Source: Rotaria sp. Silwood1
Taxonomy: Eukaryota; Rotifera; Eurotatoria; Philodinida; Philodinidae
Assembly (NCBI GenBank): GCA_905250075.1
Contig: CAJNOP010000001.1
Coordinates: 3,568,514 to 3,632,513, forward strand
DNA length: 64,000 nt
Direction: 5' to 3'
Shown: piece by piece, positions 1-11,678 of the stretch
Numbering within the stretch: the first letter of the stretch is position 1
How the letters are laid out: each line of letters opens with the position of its first letter
Position numbers and translations under genes: made by a program
The notes under the pieces: generated by a model
The model's input: only the letters and a program-made list of their open reading frames with translations
Databases searched by the model: none
Told to the model about the DNA's origin: nothing

Positions 1-420
1 TGATTAGTTAATTGAATAGTTGTTTTAAATGATCGATCACAATATGCACCTTTTAAAAAAAGAACAAAAACAAAACCTTTCATTATTGATTTCTTTTCAA
101 AAATTATACATTTATGTGGTCGTTCAGTTGAATGAGATTTTAAATGCCTTTGAAGAAGATATTTTTTCGTTGTTGTATAATTACTAAACATAATCTCTAT
201 TAATTAAACAACTGGTTTTTGTTTCGTTGAAATTATCTTACCAATACGAACACATTAATTTTTCCATAGATTTTCCACTATCACTAACACTTGTTTTCGA
301 TACAGTACTATTTCTTTGTGGTGTTGTTTTCGGCCATTTTCTTGGCGTGTCACTTTAATAAAAAAAAAATCAAACTTTCTTTTTTGTCTAAAGAAGAATT
401 GATATATGTTTTTTTTTTCT
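1..420. other. Non-coding stretch upstream of window's first gene end
   Basis: No convincing gene is visible. The stretch holds the 3' flank of the AT-hook gene (which is read on the minus strand) and A/T runs. A reverse-strand ATTAAA near 350-360 could serve as its polyadenylation signal. Confidence 0.4.
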
Positions 421-735
421 CTACCCAAAATCATAAACTGAATCGATCGTTCTATTAGCATGCATTTTTTTTGTAACATCTCGTCCATTTTCATTTGGAT
501 TATTATTATCATCATCATCGTCCTCATCATCTTCGACTTGTTCGTTTCTTGCATCCCATTCTTCATCATCAATAGTTTGACTTCGACGAGATTTCGGTGG
601 TCGACCTCGAGGTTTTTTACCTTCAGTAGTTATTGGAAGTGAAGAAGGTTTATCTAAATCTTCATCATCATCTGATTCAGCTGAATCGACAAATTTAACG
701 GCTTTTGTTGATCGAGTTGATGTTCGAGTTGCCAT
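421..735 (-). CDS. Small acidic AT-hook protein
   Basis: A single-exon 104-residue frame. The N-terminus is Ser/Thr/Arg-rich, followed by an acidic run (SAESDDDEDLD), then a basic KKPRGRPPKSRR stretch at about residues 40-51, which contains the AT-hook core GRP flanked by basic residues. A second strongly acidic block (EDDEDDDDD, about residues 67-76) follows. AT-hooks bind the minor groove of AT-rich DNA, so a nuclear chromatin-associated role is inferred. The start ATG lies three bases after a T-rich tract ending in AAAG, which could be a splice acceptor. I cannot assign it to a named family; HMG-A-like or an unnamed chromatin accessory protein are both possible. Overlapping frames on both strands arise from the low complexity. 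Confidence 0.6.
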   Translation of the reverse strand: MATRTSTRSTKAVKFVDSAESDDDEDLDKPSSLPITTEGKKPRGRPPKSRRSQTIDDEEWDARNEQVEDDEDDDDDNNNPNENGRDVTKKMHANRTIDSVYDFG

Positions 736-3021
736 ATTCTTTCAAAAAAAAATATTTTGTGTACCAATAAAATAAATCAATATTGTTCTTTGTTTATACA
801 ATACTGGTAGCAAAATACAGGAATAGAATATATTAACCATAGATGGCGCTAGTCTTCAAAGATCCAATAAGTTTGATTTGTTCCCCCAAAAAAAGACTAC
901 AAAATGTTGCTATTGTAACGCATTCCTAGAAGAATTGGAATGTCGAAATACTTTGATGATGTAGGCTTCTGATTTATGTTAAACTGCAAATTAATATTTA
1001 TAATACTAACATTACTAATTTTACATAAACATATAAATCATAACTAATGAAAACAACTGGTTGTGTTTATAGAATGCATTTTCAAGTTTTTTTTTTCAAT
1101 ATCTTGAAAAAAATCTTCAATGGCTTTAGATTGACATAAAAGAAAAGAATATAAATTTTGAATTAGTACTACAAGACAAATTTAAATTATTTTGTAGAAC
1201 TTAATTTATATCAAGTAGTGATTCAAGCATATTTTTTTTCTTCTTGGACTCCTATTCATATGAATACTTAGTTGTTGAAAAATGCCTAGATTCATCTGTA
1301 TTTGTTTAATATCAGATATATTTTCTTAAAAATAATAAGCAAAACATTACTATTGAACCAATAAGCATTACATACAGAACATATGATTCTTTTTTAACTT
1401 TGAGGATAAAAGATTATATTGTGAATCGGACGATATTTTCTTTTGTGAATCCAGATGTATTTTTTTCCCATGAATGAAGTAGATAAATGTGGCAGACTTT
1501 AATTGTTTTTGTATATTTATGCCTTGTTAAAAGAACTTTATAGTGAAAATAGTTAACCATGAATTCAACATTGTTGACCATGTATGAAACCTAATTTTTG
1601 AAAGATAGTATAATTATTTATTTTGTCTTTATGAATCGTCTTACTTACATATAGTTATATTTTTGATATCGTTCAAATGACTGAAATATCTTTTTTTTAG
1701 ATTAGTAATATCATCATAGAAAACGGTCGATGTTATACTAATCCAGTACTACTTCTTTTTCAAGTCGTGTATGAAAATTACAGATCATCAACTCAATATG
1801 ATTCTATACCTGTATTGCAGTGATTAAGTACTAAATATATACGTATTTAATGCAAGAAATCCTTGAATATATAATACGATGAATAAATAGAAACTTTTGT
1901 TATTAACAGAAGAAAGAACATGAAAAAAAACACAATTTGATATGGTTGTTGCAAGTCTTAATACTTTCATCATACAGACTAAGCCTGATGAACCATCGAA
2001 TCAATATCAGTAGTATACTCTAGAAAGTGGTGCAAGCATGTTATTTTTATATTTTTTTTGGTCAAAGTCGTAAAAAGAAATCGAGATTTCAATGAACTAG
2101 TTGTAATGGGCTTCATTTTTAATCTATGATGTTTGTGATAACCAAAGCAATATTTCACGATATATCAAAGACTTAAAAAAAAGTGTTTCACAATATATAA
2201 CGTTACAGATTAGCAGATGTAATGGAACAAGAAAGGATTAAACACTATCTTAATCATGGTGGTATTATACATAAACAACATGTGTACGCAAATATTGTTC
2301 AGTTTAATTAACACATCGTCATTCCATATACACTTACGACAGCCGTACCATGTCATCTTTTTTGTTAGCACTAAAGTTTCTATTCACTCGTGATATTTTA
2401 TGCTCAAGCATTTTTTGTATTTAACATATATACCAATTACTTAATCTCTGTGATAATTCGTATAATCATATTCGAGTTGATGGTGTGCAGTTTGAATATA
2501 AGGTTCGAGTAAAAAAAAAAGTGGCGCGAGATTTTTGACTTTGACTGTATGAAAATATTGATATGTTTCAGATATCTTATTTACAAATTAGTAATACAGT
2601 AAGTTCTTTTAGGAGTACAACGTACCTTTAATTATCTTTATAACCTTAGTCAGTTGATTTCGAATAGACAAATTACATTCTATGTTTATGCTTAAATAAA
2701 GCAAAATTGATCACGAATGAAGTCAGGATCTTTTTACTTTGCCAAGTTGTATTTTTTTTCTTAATTTAAAAGATAATCACAATATTAAAAAAATAGTGAA
2801 GCAAGAGCACGATAGAAAATCACAGACTGAATAAATTACCACTAATTTCTACACTTTATCTTACTGCTTAAAAGCTTTTATCAGAGATAGAATGAGCCGG
2901 ACTATTTGAAATTTATTAGATAAACGAAAACTACATGTAAAGAATATTAATGAAGAAATGCTATCAAATAAAAAAAAGAAAACAAAAAAATGAAATTTGT
3001 CTTTATTATTGCATCTTTAAA
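736..3021. other. Gene-free AT-rich stretch
   Basis: About 2.3 kb with frequent stops in all frames, poly-T and poly-A runs and no recognisable domain, RNA gene or clear repeat. The last 20 bases hold the reverse-strand AATAAA (3002-3007) that probably ends the transcript of the next gene. Confidence 0.5.
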
Positions 3022-3555
3022 TTAGGGACACTTCATCTTAATAACACCGCAGGGTCCTTTGCAACAACGACGAATTTTAGAACAGCGTAAACGTGAACGA
3101 ATACAATAGCCAAGTGGATGTAGTGGTGGTTCAACATATGAAGCTACAAAACCTTTAGTTGAAACACTTGTTGTTGAATTTATATCCAACATAACGGTAG
3201 TTTGATCAAGACTTATTTGTTGCGTAGTTTGGTCAAAGCTTTTTTGTTCAGTAGTTTGTTCTAAGGTTGTATACTGAGTAGTTTGTTCGAAGCTTTCTTG
3301 TTGAGTAGTTTGGTCGAACGTTGTATGTTTCGTAGTTGAGTCGAAGTTCATTTGTTCAGTAGTTTGGTCTGAGGTTGCATGCTCGGTAATTTTATCGGTG
3401 TTTGTATATTCAGTAGTTGAAGCAACGGTTGTTTCTTCTTCAGTAACATTTTGAACAAGACTGTTTGTTGTTGAATTATCTTCTGATTGTGCATTAATGG
3501 ATACATACCAAGTGCTAAACACGATAAAAATAAGATAATATCGCATTTTGCTCAA
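3022..3555 (-). CDS. Secreted Thr-rich repeat protein with C-terminal six-cysteine domain
   Basis: A single-exon 177-residue protein with three parts. (1) An N-terminal signal peptide (hydrophobic core YYLIFIVFSTWYV, likely cleavage after SINA at about residue 22). (2) A Ser/Thr/Gln-rich region with about seven tandem nine-residue units beginning TT and ending mostly in Q (about residues 50-120), which looks mucin-like and likely O-glycosylated. (3) A short basic C-terminus with six cysteines spaced C-x6-C-x5-CC-x3-C-x6-C, the order found in inhibitor-cystine-knot peptides. A TATA-like run lies near 3601-3607 and a polyadenylation signal at 3002-3007 on the same strand. The family is not recognised. 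Such knots occur in antimicrobial, enzyme-inhibitory, signalling and venom peptides, so no activity is assigned. MSKM contains two possible starts; the first is used. Confidence 0.7.
   Translation of the reverse strand: MSKMRYYLIFIVFSTWYVSINAQSEDNSTTNSLVQNVTEEETTVASTTEYTNTDKITEHATSDQTTEQMNFDSTTKHTTFDQTTQQESFEQTTQYTTLEQTTEQKSFDQTTQQISLDQTTVMLDINSTTSVSTKGFVASYVEPPLHPLGYCIRSRLRCSKIRRCCKGPCGVIKMKCP
3195..3410 (-). repeat. 27-bp coding minisatellite
   Basis: Tandem 27-bp units, each carrying gtagttt/gtagttg on the plus strand, encode the TT-x6-Q units of the secreted protein. Units differ at several positions, so the array is old or under selection to vary. Confidence 0.65.
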
Positions 3556-3570
3556 TAGGCTCTTTTCGAA

Positions 3571-3594
3571 TGAATGAATGAGTGAATGAATGAG
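3571..3594. repeat. GAAT/GAGT tetranucleotide tract
   Basis: Short run of gaat/gagt units just upstream of the secreted-protein start codon, in its likely 5' untranslated region. Confidence 0.6.
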
Positions 3595-3802
3595 TCAATC
3601 TATATATTTTTTTCTTAAACCATCATCTCTATTCTATGTCTTTTTTCTCTCTGTTCATTCAAATAAACCAGATGACCTCGACCATTTATATCATTAATAT
3701 CAAGCAAATATTCAAAGGGTCAACATATTGCCCGATCGTTCACATTTATTTATTGATAGAGAAAACAAAAATCAAATGATCAATGAAAGATTATTTTTAA
3801 AA

Positions 3803-5604
3803 TCAAGCACTGTTCTTCGACGTATAGATGTATCCATTTCCCTTAAAAAATAATAAAAGTAGTTATTATTAATCAAAAATCGAAAAACTGATCGTCATCT
3901 TACTGTGGAAGGACATTGAAGTGTATCTGCTAAATACCAGGTTGTTGTTTTTTGACCAACTTTTTGCATCTATACATAAAACATATAATATATCATTCAC
4001 AAGGTTTTAACAGAGTATTCTAACCATATTATTCCAAAGTTCAACAGCAGCAGCTTCATGACCTTTTTGACTGAAATGGAAACAATCAGGTGAAAAATAT
4101 GAGAAATCAGCCGAACCACCGCTCTATAATAAAAATAAAGTTTATTCAAAAAATGTTTCCCTTTGAAAATGATTTTTTTAAATATACCGTAACAGGTACT
4201 TTCATATGTTCCATAAATGGTTGTCGAACAACAGTAAAATCATCAGATGTATCATAAATACCCGAATCAATTAATGCAGTTGTTTCTCGTTGATAATCAA
4301 TATTCGCCACACGTATTTGGTCACGTGTTTTCTTATCAACACCACAATCACACATGAAACTATTATATTCAAAAACTACTCGAACACATGTTCTTCTATT
4401 TTATCTTACTTTTGTAATGTTTGACATCGAACACCTTCATGTAAATCTTTAAGTTCAGCAACATTAAGAACAGTTACAAAATTAACTAGTGTACGAGGCA
4501 TTCGAGCTTTAAGAATATCTAATGCACGTTTAATATTATTTGCATAGTTAGCTGGACTGAATCGATCCTAATGAAGTAAAAAAAATGATTAATTTCATAG
4601 ATATATAGAAAGTAAAAAAAACAACATACGGTAGCTTTGCAATAACTACAAAGATCATTACCACCAATAAAGAATGTAACCAATTTCCAATCTGCAGCAA
4701 ATTTTGCAGCACCTAATGCTTGAGTCATTCGTTCAACAAGAAGATTTGCTTGACTAGGCATATCACTACAAAAAATAACATATTATAAATATAGGTAAAT
4801 TTTTGTTTTTTGAGAACAATAGATTTCATTTACGAAGAAATAGCACCAGCTTTGGCAACATTAAAACCAGCTTTTGAAGAATTTCGATTACCAGTTCCAA
4901 GTGAATAACCATCTAATTTACTATTGAATTGTCGTAAAATATCTAAAAATCAAATGAAAAAAGATTTGTTTTATTAATGCAATAATATCAAATAAACATA
5001 CTGGCTAAGGTGACAACTTTTTGAAGATTTTCATCTCCACCAATACTAAAATATAAAATAAGAACTAGAGAAATAATAAGAATATTTTCTTTACCTCCAT
5101 GAAACACCTCGATATTCGACTATAACAGCAACTACTGAGAATGCTTTAGCACCATTTGCAGCCTAGAATATCAATAAAAGAATTGAAATATTCTATATAT
5201 TTTTATACTGTTAAACTATCGCCCATCGATGCTATATGTTTGATATCAGCTGGTCGTAAAGCATGAACTTAAAATATATAAGAACAAAAAGCATATATTA
5301 ATTAATGAAAAAACAAATATAGAAACCTGATGTTGGAACTGTTGGTGATGGAGTTAATGCTGGACAGTTAAATATCACACGAGCATCAGCAAAAGCCAAG
5401 GGACCCTAATGGTTAGAATCAAAAATTACAAGAAACAAATATTTGATATCTTTACCAAAATTCTCATTCGTTCAGCTGGAGTATGTTCTCGTACATATTG
5501 TCCTAAGGCAATACCTACTCAAAAAAATTCCGTACTAAAACAAAGAACACTTGAAGAATAATCTTACCACAAGTTAAGAGGACACTTAAATAGGAGAGTA
5601 ACAT
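3803..5604 (-). CDS. PLB1: Phospholipase B (GDSL/SGNH family), single catalytic unit, 374 aa
   Basis: Thirteen exons spliced in phase: 5568-5604, 5456-5514, 5327-5405, 5209-5267, 5095-5162, 5002-5045, 4834-4942, 4630-4765, 4410-4567, 4188-4359, 4025-4123, 3904-3969 and 3803-3841. PLB1 enzymes hydrolyse fatty acids from glycerophospholipids at both positions. A signal peptide ([12 protein letters not shown]) leads in. Block I with the nucleophile is GDSLT (about residue 80), block III is GGNDL (about 170), and block V supplies the Asp/His pair in [12 protein letters not shown] (about 330). The last short exon adds the IYTSKNS tail, similar to the end of vertebrate PLB1 units. Vertebrate PLB1 has four tandem units and a membrane anchor; this protein has one unit and no anchor, so it is probably secreted. 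A decayed copy lies immediately upstream (6.5-9.4 kb). Confidence 0.9.
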
Positions 5605-6490
5605 TTTTTTTTTAATTAACTTCTCTAAATATCTTTCGATATCTACTTATAAAAGATAAAAGAGAAATGCAGAAAACTTGTCTATGATTTTGTTTTTATA
5701 TACAGAAGTACAATTTTATCCTGTACAGATGTTCGATTTTCTCATAGCCTTTAGAAAAATAATGGCGTGAGGCTGTTTTATGTCATTCATTTGATGTTTT
5801 TTTTTAAATAAATATTTAAATTATCATATAAAATTATTGATAAAAAATATGCACTGAATTAACGTTTATAGCGTATCATTTTTGAATAAATGATTTGCTC
5901 AGCGGTAGTGACATTGATTCAGCCTTGATTCCACTTTGTTTCTATTCACAACGAAGAACATTTATAAATTTCTTCTATCATTAGAAAGTTAATTGAGAAA
6001 AGAATATTTTTCTGACGAAATTTTCTACTTCTTAATCATTCATGTACACCTTTTCAAAAATCTATTCAAATAAAATCTACTTTTAGCAGTCCAAAATGGT
6101 CATGTATACAGCAAAAAATAATATATTAATGGGAGTACTTAATTTGATTTGAACTCAAATTGAGTGTCATCTTCTCTAAGTAATTGAATTCAAGAACTTT
6201 TTTCGATTACGCTGAACAATGCTTTATTTCTTATGCTGTCTAATTTGCAAAATAAAATCGTTCACTCATTCATATTCAAAATCAATGAAATTATTTCGTA
6301 TCATTTAGTATTTATTTATCGGAAGAAAAATCCAATGAACTATACAATAAGAATTTTTATTCATATTCGATCGAGTTCTATGCATTGTTCTTCAATGAAT
6401 CGACGAATTTATCTGTTCCCTCTGCACTGTTGAATTACATAAAGAAAAAAAAAGACATGATCATTGTCTCATCATGACACAACATGTAAA
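5605..6490. other. Intergenic region between PLB1 and its pseudogene
   Basis: Promoter side of the intact PLB1 gene; T-rich immediately upstream of its ATG. Small frames here have no recognisable domain. Nothing else is seen. Confidence 0.4.
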
Positions 6491-7267
6491 TGTTTCCAGT
6501 AAATTACAATTAGTGGTGTTTTTTTGACTAGATCGATGCATCTATAAATAAAAAATACAATAAATCATGCACGTGTCCAAAACATACTATTCTTATCATC
6601 TTATTGCAAAGTTCAACAGCAACAGATTCATGTTTTTTTTTGATTAAAATGAAAAAACTATTCATGGCCAAAATATGAGCAATCAGTCAAACCATTTTTT
6701 CAAAAATGATTTCATTTGAAAATTTTTGTCTTTATTCCGTAAGAGGTATTTTCGTATGTTCTATGAATGATTGTTCAACTACAGTAATCTCATCAGATGT
6801 ATCATGAATATTTGAATCAATTAATACCCTTATTACTTGTTGATATTCAAGATTCATTGCAGGATTGCATATTTTGACAAATAACTCCTTGATGTATATT
6901 TTCAAATTCAACACTATTTAAAATCCGTCACAAAATTAAATAAGAATACGAGGCATTCGAAATATTAAATCATCTAATATTCTTTCTGCAAATAATTTGT
7001 CCATAGGTTCGAAAATATGACGACGCATTAATACACATCCAATGTTCTTGTAATCAACATAAAGGTCATGAGTACATATAAAAAATGTAACTAAATAGGT
7101 TTCCTTACGAAACAAAATTTCCGTATGTAATGAAGTAATCATTGGTGAGATGAAAATATTAGCTTGAATAGACACATCAATGAAAGCAGAAGAAAATATA
7201 ATAAGATTATTGTTTGATGTATCAAATTCTTACATTGAAAAAAAGTATCTGTTAGAACAATATTAGA

Positions 7268-7872
7268 ATTATTATCGGAATTTAAAAAAAAGACCATCTG
7301 GAAAAATGCTTATAACTTTTGAACGAAGATAGCTAGAGCCCTGTGATTTTTACCATTCAAAAGAGGAGACAAGGGAACGCCTTTTTCTTCAATATTGCAT
7401 GCGACGGAATCATTTAAAAATCAGTCATTTCTACAAAACATCGAAAAAATGTATAAAAAAACGGTCTGTCATTCAGTTGAAAATTTGATGGAAAGTAAGA
7501 AAATATGCTTAAAAATTAAAAGAATTCCATAATTTTCGTACGATTAAATAGACAAGTTTATTTGTTCAACATTAGGAGATGGAAAAATAATCATTCGAAT
7601 TATATCTTGAACTATACATCTGAAGTTCCTCTATCTAGATCAGATGTCAGAACCAAAATTTCATCCGAATGACAGATCGTTTTCATACATTTTTCGATGT
7701 TTTGTAGAAATGACTGATTTTTAAATGATTTCGTCGTATACAATATTGGAGAAAAAGGCGTTCCCTTGTTTCCTCTTTCGAATGGTGAAAACCACAGGGC
7801 TCTAGCTATCTTCGTTCAAAAGTTATAAGCATTTTTCCTGATGGTCTTTTTTTAAAATTCCGATAATAGTAT
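7268..7872. mobile_element. Foldback/MITE-like element with ~220-bp inverted arms
   Basis: The left arm (about 7268-7494) and right arm (about 7645-7872) are near-identical reverse complements, for example gaccatctggaaaaatgctt against its complement around 7835-7850. A unique spacer of about 150 bp separates them. No coding capacity is seen. It is inserted in the decayed exon 7 of the PLB1 copy. Target duplication is not clear. Confidence 0.85.
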
Positions 7873-8838
7873 TAACATTATTTTGATTATCAGTATCAAT
7901 GGGCAAACCGAAAAACTTGCTATTGAATTTTCGTAACATATCTGTTATATACATTATATAAATTTTCAAAACAAAAACGAAGAACTTCTCAGTGAAAGTA
8001 AAAATTGATAAAAGATTATAATCTCCTTCAATACTAATCGATGTATGATGAAACCGACATGGTAAATTCTACTTTCGTTGCAAACACAACTGTTAAAAAC
8101 CATACAAGAAAAATGTCGAATAATTAAAATGTCAAAAAGTAAAAAATGTCGTATCCAGAAATGTCGTAAAAACAAGATGTTGATAGATGAAAGTGCCGAC
8201 TTATTCAAACGTCGAAATAATATAAATTATTATTTAGTTGATAATAAAGAATTCAATATCTTTATTTCATTTACAGAACGTGTATTCATAGTTAAAAATT
8301 TTTTTTATGACAAGAAAAGTGAATGTGGGTGTGAGTGTGAATAGATGAGAATGAATAGAACACATGCATCCACGCCTACACTCACACCCTAACTATGCCT
8401 TACCAATTGACTGATAGTGTCATTGTGATTTGAATAATCGACTGTTAGTGTTTCTATTCTCGGCGCTTGTAATTTTAAATATCAGAACTATCATAAGAAC
8501 ATATATTTCGACAATTTTACACTTTAATATTTTTGCTTTTCGACATATATTTTGATGATGATTCTATCTTCATGAAATACTTCAATATTTGATAAGAACA
8601 ACAATAAGTATAGAAGCTTTCACCATATCTACCACTTAAAATATAAGAATATCAAAATATTCTCGTCTTTATTTTGTCAAACTGTTAGTCATAGCAACAA
8701 TATGTCGATTATCAGTTAAACATAAAATATGAACTAAAAATGCCAGTAAAATTACAAATACATACAAAGATACCAAATATCTGAAATGGAAACTGTCGAT
8801 GATAGAATCAATGTCAAACAGTTGAAATTTATATGTGT

Positions 8839-9272
8839 CTACCACGGACAAAATTAACGCAACACGTATTTTTGATAGATATTTTCATTAACGGTCGACC
8901 ACGAAAAATGAAAGTTTTTCAGAAATTTTTTTCGTCTATAGAACTTTGTAGAGCTCATTTCGCTGATCATTTTGATAAAAAAAAAATATTCAAATTTACT
9001 CGATAAATAACGAACCTTGGCTCAGAATACTCAAAAATATCATCTACTACTCAGCAGTGGTCACGAACAATCCTAAGTTTTGAGTATTTTGACTCTAATG
9101 CCATTAATTATTGAGTAAATTTGAATTTTTTTTTACCAAAATGATCAACGAAACGAGCTCTACAAAGTTCTATAGACGAAAAAAATTTCTAAAAAACTTA
9201 TATTTTTCGTGGTCGACCGTTAATGAAAATATCTATCAAAAATACGTGTTGCGTTAATTTTGTCTGCGGTAG
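8839..9272. mobile_element. Foldback/MITE-like element with ~160-bp inverted arms
   Basis: The ends ctaccacggacaaaattaac and the complement of tttgtctgcggtag form long inverted arms (about 8839-9000 and 9105-9272) around a short asymmetric centre. Non-coding. It lies in the exon 3 copy of the PLB1 pseudogene, with TGTGT on the left and AGTGT on the right as possible target remnants. Confidence 0.85.
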
Positions 9273-9709
9273 TGTATTATTATTAGCTAAAGAATTCTCT
9301 ATCAAGAAAGACACCAAAATCTTCGTCATTCGTTCAGTCAGAGTACGAAGCTAAAGTAGCAGATCAAATACGATTAACTATTATCAAATCTCTGAAAACT
9401 CAATTTCATAAATCAATCAATTAATCATACTGCAAATCACTAAAGGACTGAAATAGGATAATAACATATCCGTTTACATGATAAAGAAACAATGTACTTG
9501 AAATGTATTGACAATGATAAGATGAATATCGAATTCATAAAATTGTATGATGTACTCTGCATACATTTAATATTCCTACACGCTCAGACTATAAATGAAA
9601 GCTATGAAATATTTCTTTCATTGCACACATACACATTTGAATTTTTATTCATCAATCTGACATATATAAAACAAGAAATTTCATTATAATTGTCAATATA
9701 CATATTTAA

Positions 9710-11182
9710 TTAATCAAAATCTTCATCAAGACCAGCAGCCATTTTTTGCATATGTTGCTTATAAATACACATAAATTTTGCTATAAATGCTTCAAGATGA
9801 AAGATTTCTTTTGAACCTTGTCGAAGACGATGTTCATATTCAGCAGCTATGTGTGTTATTTGAATTTTTAATATATCATCACAATTAGCTAATAATTCTT
9901 CAAGTAAACCCTAAGTATAAATTTTAATCTTGATACAAATTTCTAAGAAAGAAAATTTTATACTTTAAAAATAATTTCTGCTGGAATACAATGTGCAATT
10001 AATTCATAAAGACGTTCACGTGCTTCTAAAATCCTACAAAAAGAAAACGTAGATTTTCAATTATGACGAAGAAAAAGAATATTTACCGTTGAGGCGTTTG
10101 TTGTTCACCAATCATGCGTGCTGTGTCACGTAAATATATTTCCCAATCTGGTTCAATGATTTGTTGGTCTTTTGTTAATGGAACTCTAATAGAAAAACAT
10201 TTAGTTTTGACATATTTTGAATCAAAATCTTTACTTTTGTGTAGCACATGTTTGAAGCATAAGTAAAGCTCTTCGAAGATTTCTTTGACTTTTTTCTCCA
10301 ATACGATTTGCTACATCATTTAGTAATTGAATTTCTTCTAAATGTGCTACTTTTTTTAAAACTTTACTGATCTAAATATGAAAATTTCCAAATGATGCAT
10401 AAATACATAAATAAATAAATAAATCAACAAACTTCGTTAATCGTTGGTGCAGCAACTCTTATAGCTAAACATCGACTTCGAATAGCAGGTATCACACGTG
10501 ATGTTGAATTACAACACAGTATAAGTCGACATGAACTAACATATTTTTCCATTGTACGACGAAGACCATGTTGAGCATCTCGCGTTAATTTATCAACTTC
10601 GACAATAACAATAACTGTAAAATAAATATGAACTCATGAATCAATATTTATATTAAGTATATCAATATTAGCGCACCTTTAAATGTTCGTTGTTCGTTAA
10701 TATTTATCTGTTTGGTTTGTGCAATTGTTTTAATTAACTCTTGAATAACGATACGATCATAGATGCCAACATCACTAAAGGAAAAAGTGTTTGATTTGCT
10801 TTTATTCAATGACAATGATGAAATTTGGATATGGACCTTGGATTAACTTGTATATGAAAATTACTGCCAATTGTAGTTATTTCGATTTTTTTTCGTGATG
10901 GTGTCTCATATTCATGATTTTCAATACGTAAAGATTGTACACCATCACCATATAAAGCATGAAGTAAACATTGTATTCGAGTTTTTTTACCTGATCCGTT
11001 AGGACCAAAAATTAGAAAATGAGGAAAATCACCACTAGCCACCTAAATTATCGATGAATATAATATGAAGATATTTACAAGAAAGACTCGTTTACAATAG
11101 CTTGTAATAATGCTGCTTGCTCTAATTGATAATCAAGTTCATCAAAAGTTTTTGGACGATACTTATCACACCAAAGACTCAT
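9710..11182 (-). CDS. RFC3: Replication factor C subunit 3 (clamp loader), 359 aa
   Basis: Eight exons: 11096-11182, 10837-11042, 10677-10774, 10433-10614, 10235-10371, 10087-10185, 9964-10033 and 9710-9910. RFC loads the PCNA ring at primer-template junctions during DNA replication and repair in the nucleus. It begins MSLWCDKYRP, as in the animal orthologues. The Walker A motif is GPNGSGKKT (about residue 39). A Walker B-like segment VIVEVDKLTRDAQH is followed by LRRTMEKY, and the sensor/SRC region reads CNSTSRVIPAIRSRC. The C-terminal collar domain includes DWEIYLRDTA and QQTPQR. Length matches the family (about 356). The atypical Walker B glutamate position (EVD rather than DEAD/DE) is normal for this subunit. 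The exon 5/6 intron is only 49 nt. Confidence 0.95.
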
Positions 11183-11678
11183 CTGAAACAAGAATTGAAC
11201 ACTATTTTTTATATATTACGATCATTGATATATCAATCAAGTTATTAGCTGTAATAAGAAAACTTGCAAATCATAGCAATTAATTTACAGTCCTTTTTGT
11301 TCTATTTAATAATACAATGCCATCGGCAAATATCATTTTATTTTTTGTTTGTAATTCAGATTATGGAATTAATTAATGTTACCCTCGCCATACATAATTT
11401 TCTCTAATGTGACACTTTCATTATTCTAACATCAATGATATTGAAAAAAAGAAAATTCTTCTTTACATTTTTTAAAGTGTATATAAAAAACTTCTTGCTC
11501 TTTATAAACATTTAATTCTACCATCACATATAAAGATTCAACTCATTGACAGAATTGTGATATATAAAAGTATAATAACGGTTATACCCATATTTTCATT
11601 GATTGTATATTGTCTCAAATAATACGAAATGCAAAATGATTTATTATAATATGAAAATAAAACAAAACAAAGTTCTAT
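11183..11678. other. Intergenic spacer RFC3-TMEM64
   Basis: About 500 bp between two genes on the same strand. It contains the RFC3 promoter side and TMEM64 3' flank; a reverse-strand AATAAA-like run lies near 11655. No other feature is seen. Confidence 0.4.

Larger units (their letters stand above)
6495..9420 (-). pseudogene. Unprocessed PLB1 pseudogene, interrupted by two foldback elements
   Basis: Degenerate copies of the PLB1 exons occur in the same order as the intact gene: exons 12/11 about 6500-6690, exon 10 about 6735-6870 ([14 protein letters not shown] in the gene matches VLIDSNIHDTSDEI here), exons 9/8 about 6930-7190 ([10 protein letters not shown] has become VTFFICTHDL), exon 7 about 7195-7260 and 7880-7940, exon 5 about 8545-8630, exons 4/3 about 8690-8840 and 9280-9320, and exon 2 about 9320-9360. 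Intron positions are kept, so this arose by DNA duplication, not retrocopying. The catalytic GGND block is lost and frames are broken throughout. Two inverted-repeat elements sit inside the exon 7 and exon 3 copies. Confidence 0.85.

Noticed and set aside
3895-3904. Early stop TGA just after CPSTVR in PLB1, which would end the gene at 3895
   Set aside because: A good donor (GTAAG) lies before it, and splicing to 3841 adds the IYTSKNS tail typical of PLB1 units.
8078-8344. 88-residue plus-strand frame rich in Lys and Cys
   Set aside because: It lies within the PLB1 pseudogene on the opposite strand and has no recognisable domain.
8311-8395. GTGGGTGTGAGTGTG-like runs (also near 30430, 42310 and 44250), considered as internal telomere-type repeats
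   Set aside because: Too short and irregular to call telomeric; no tandem array of a single unit.
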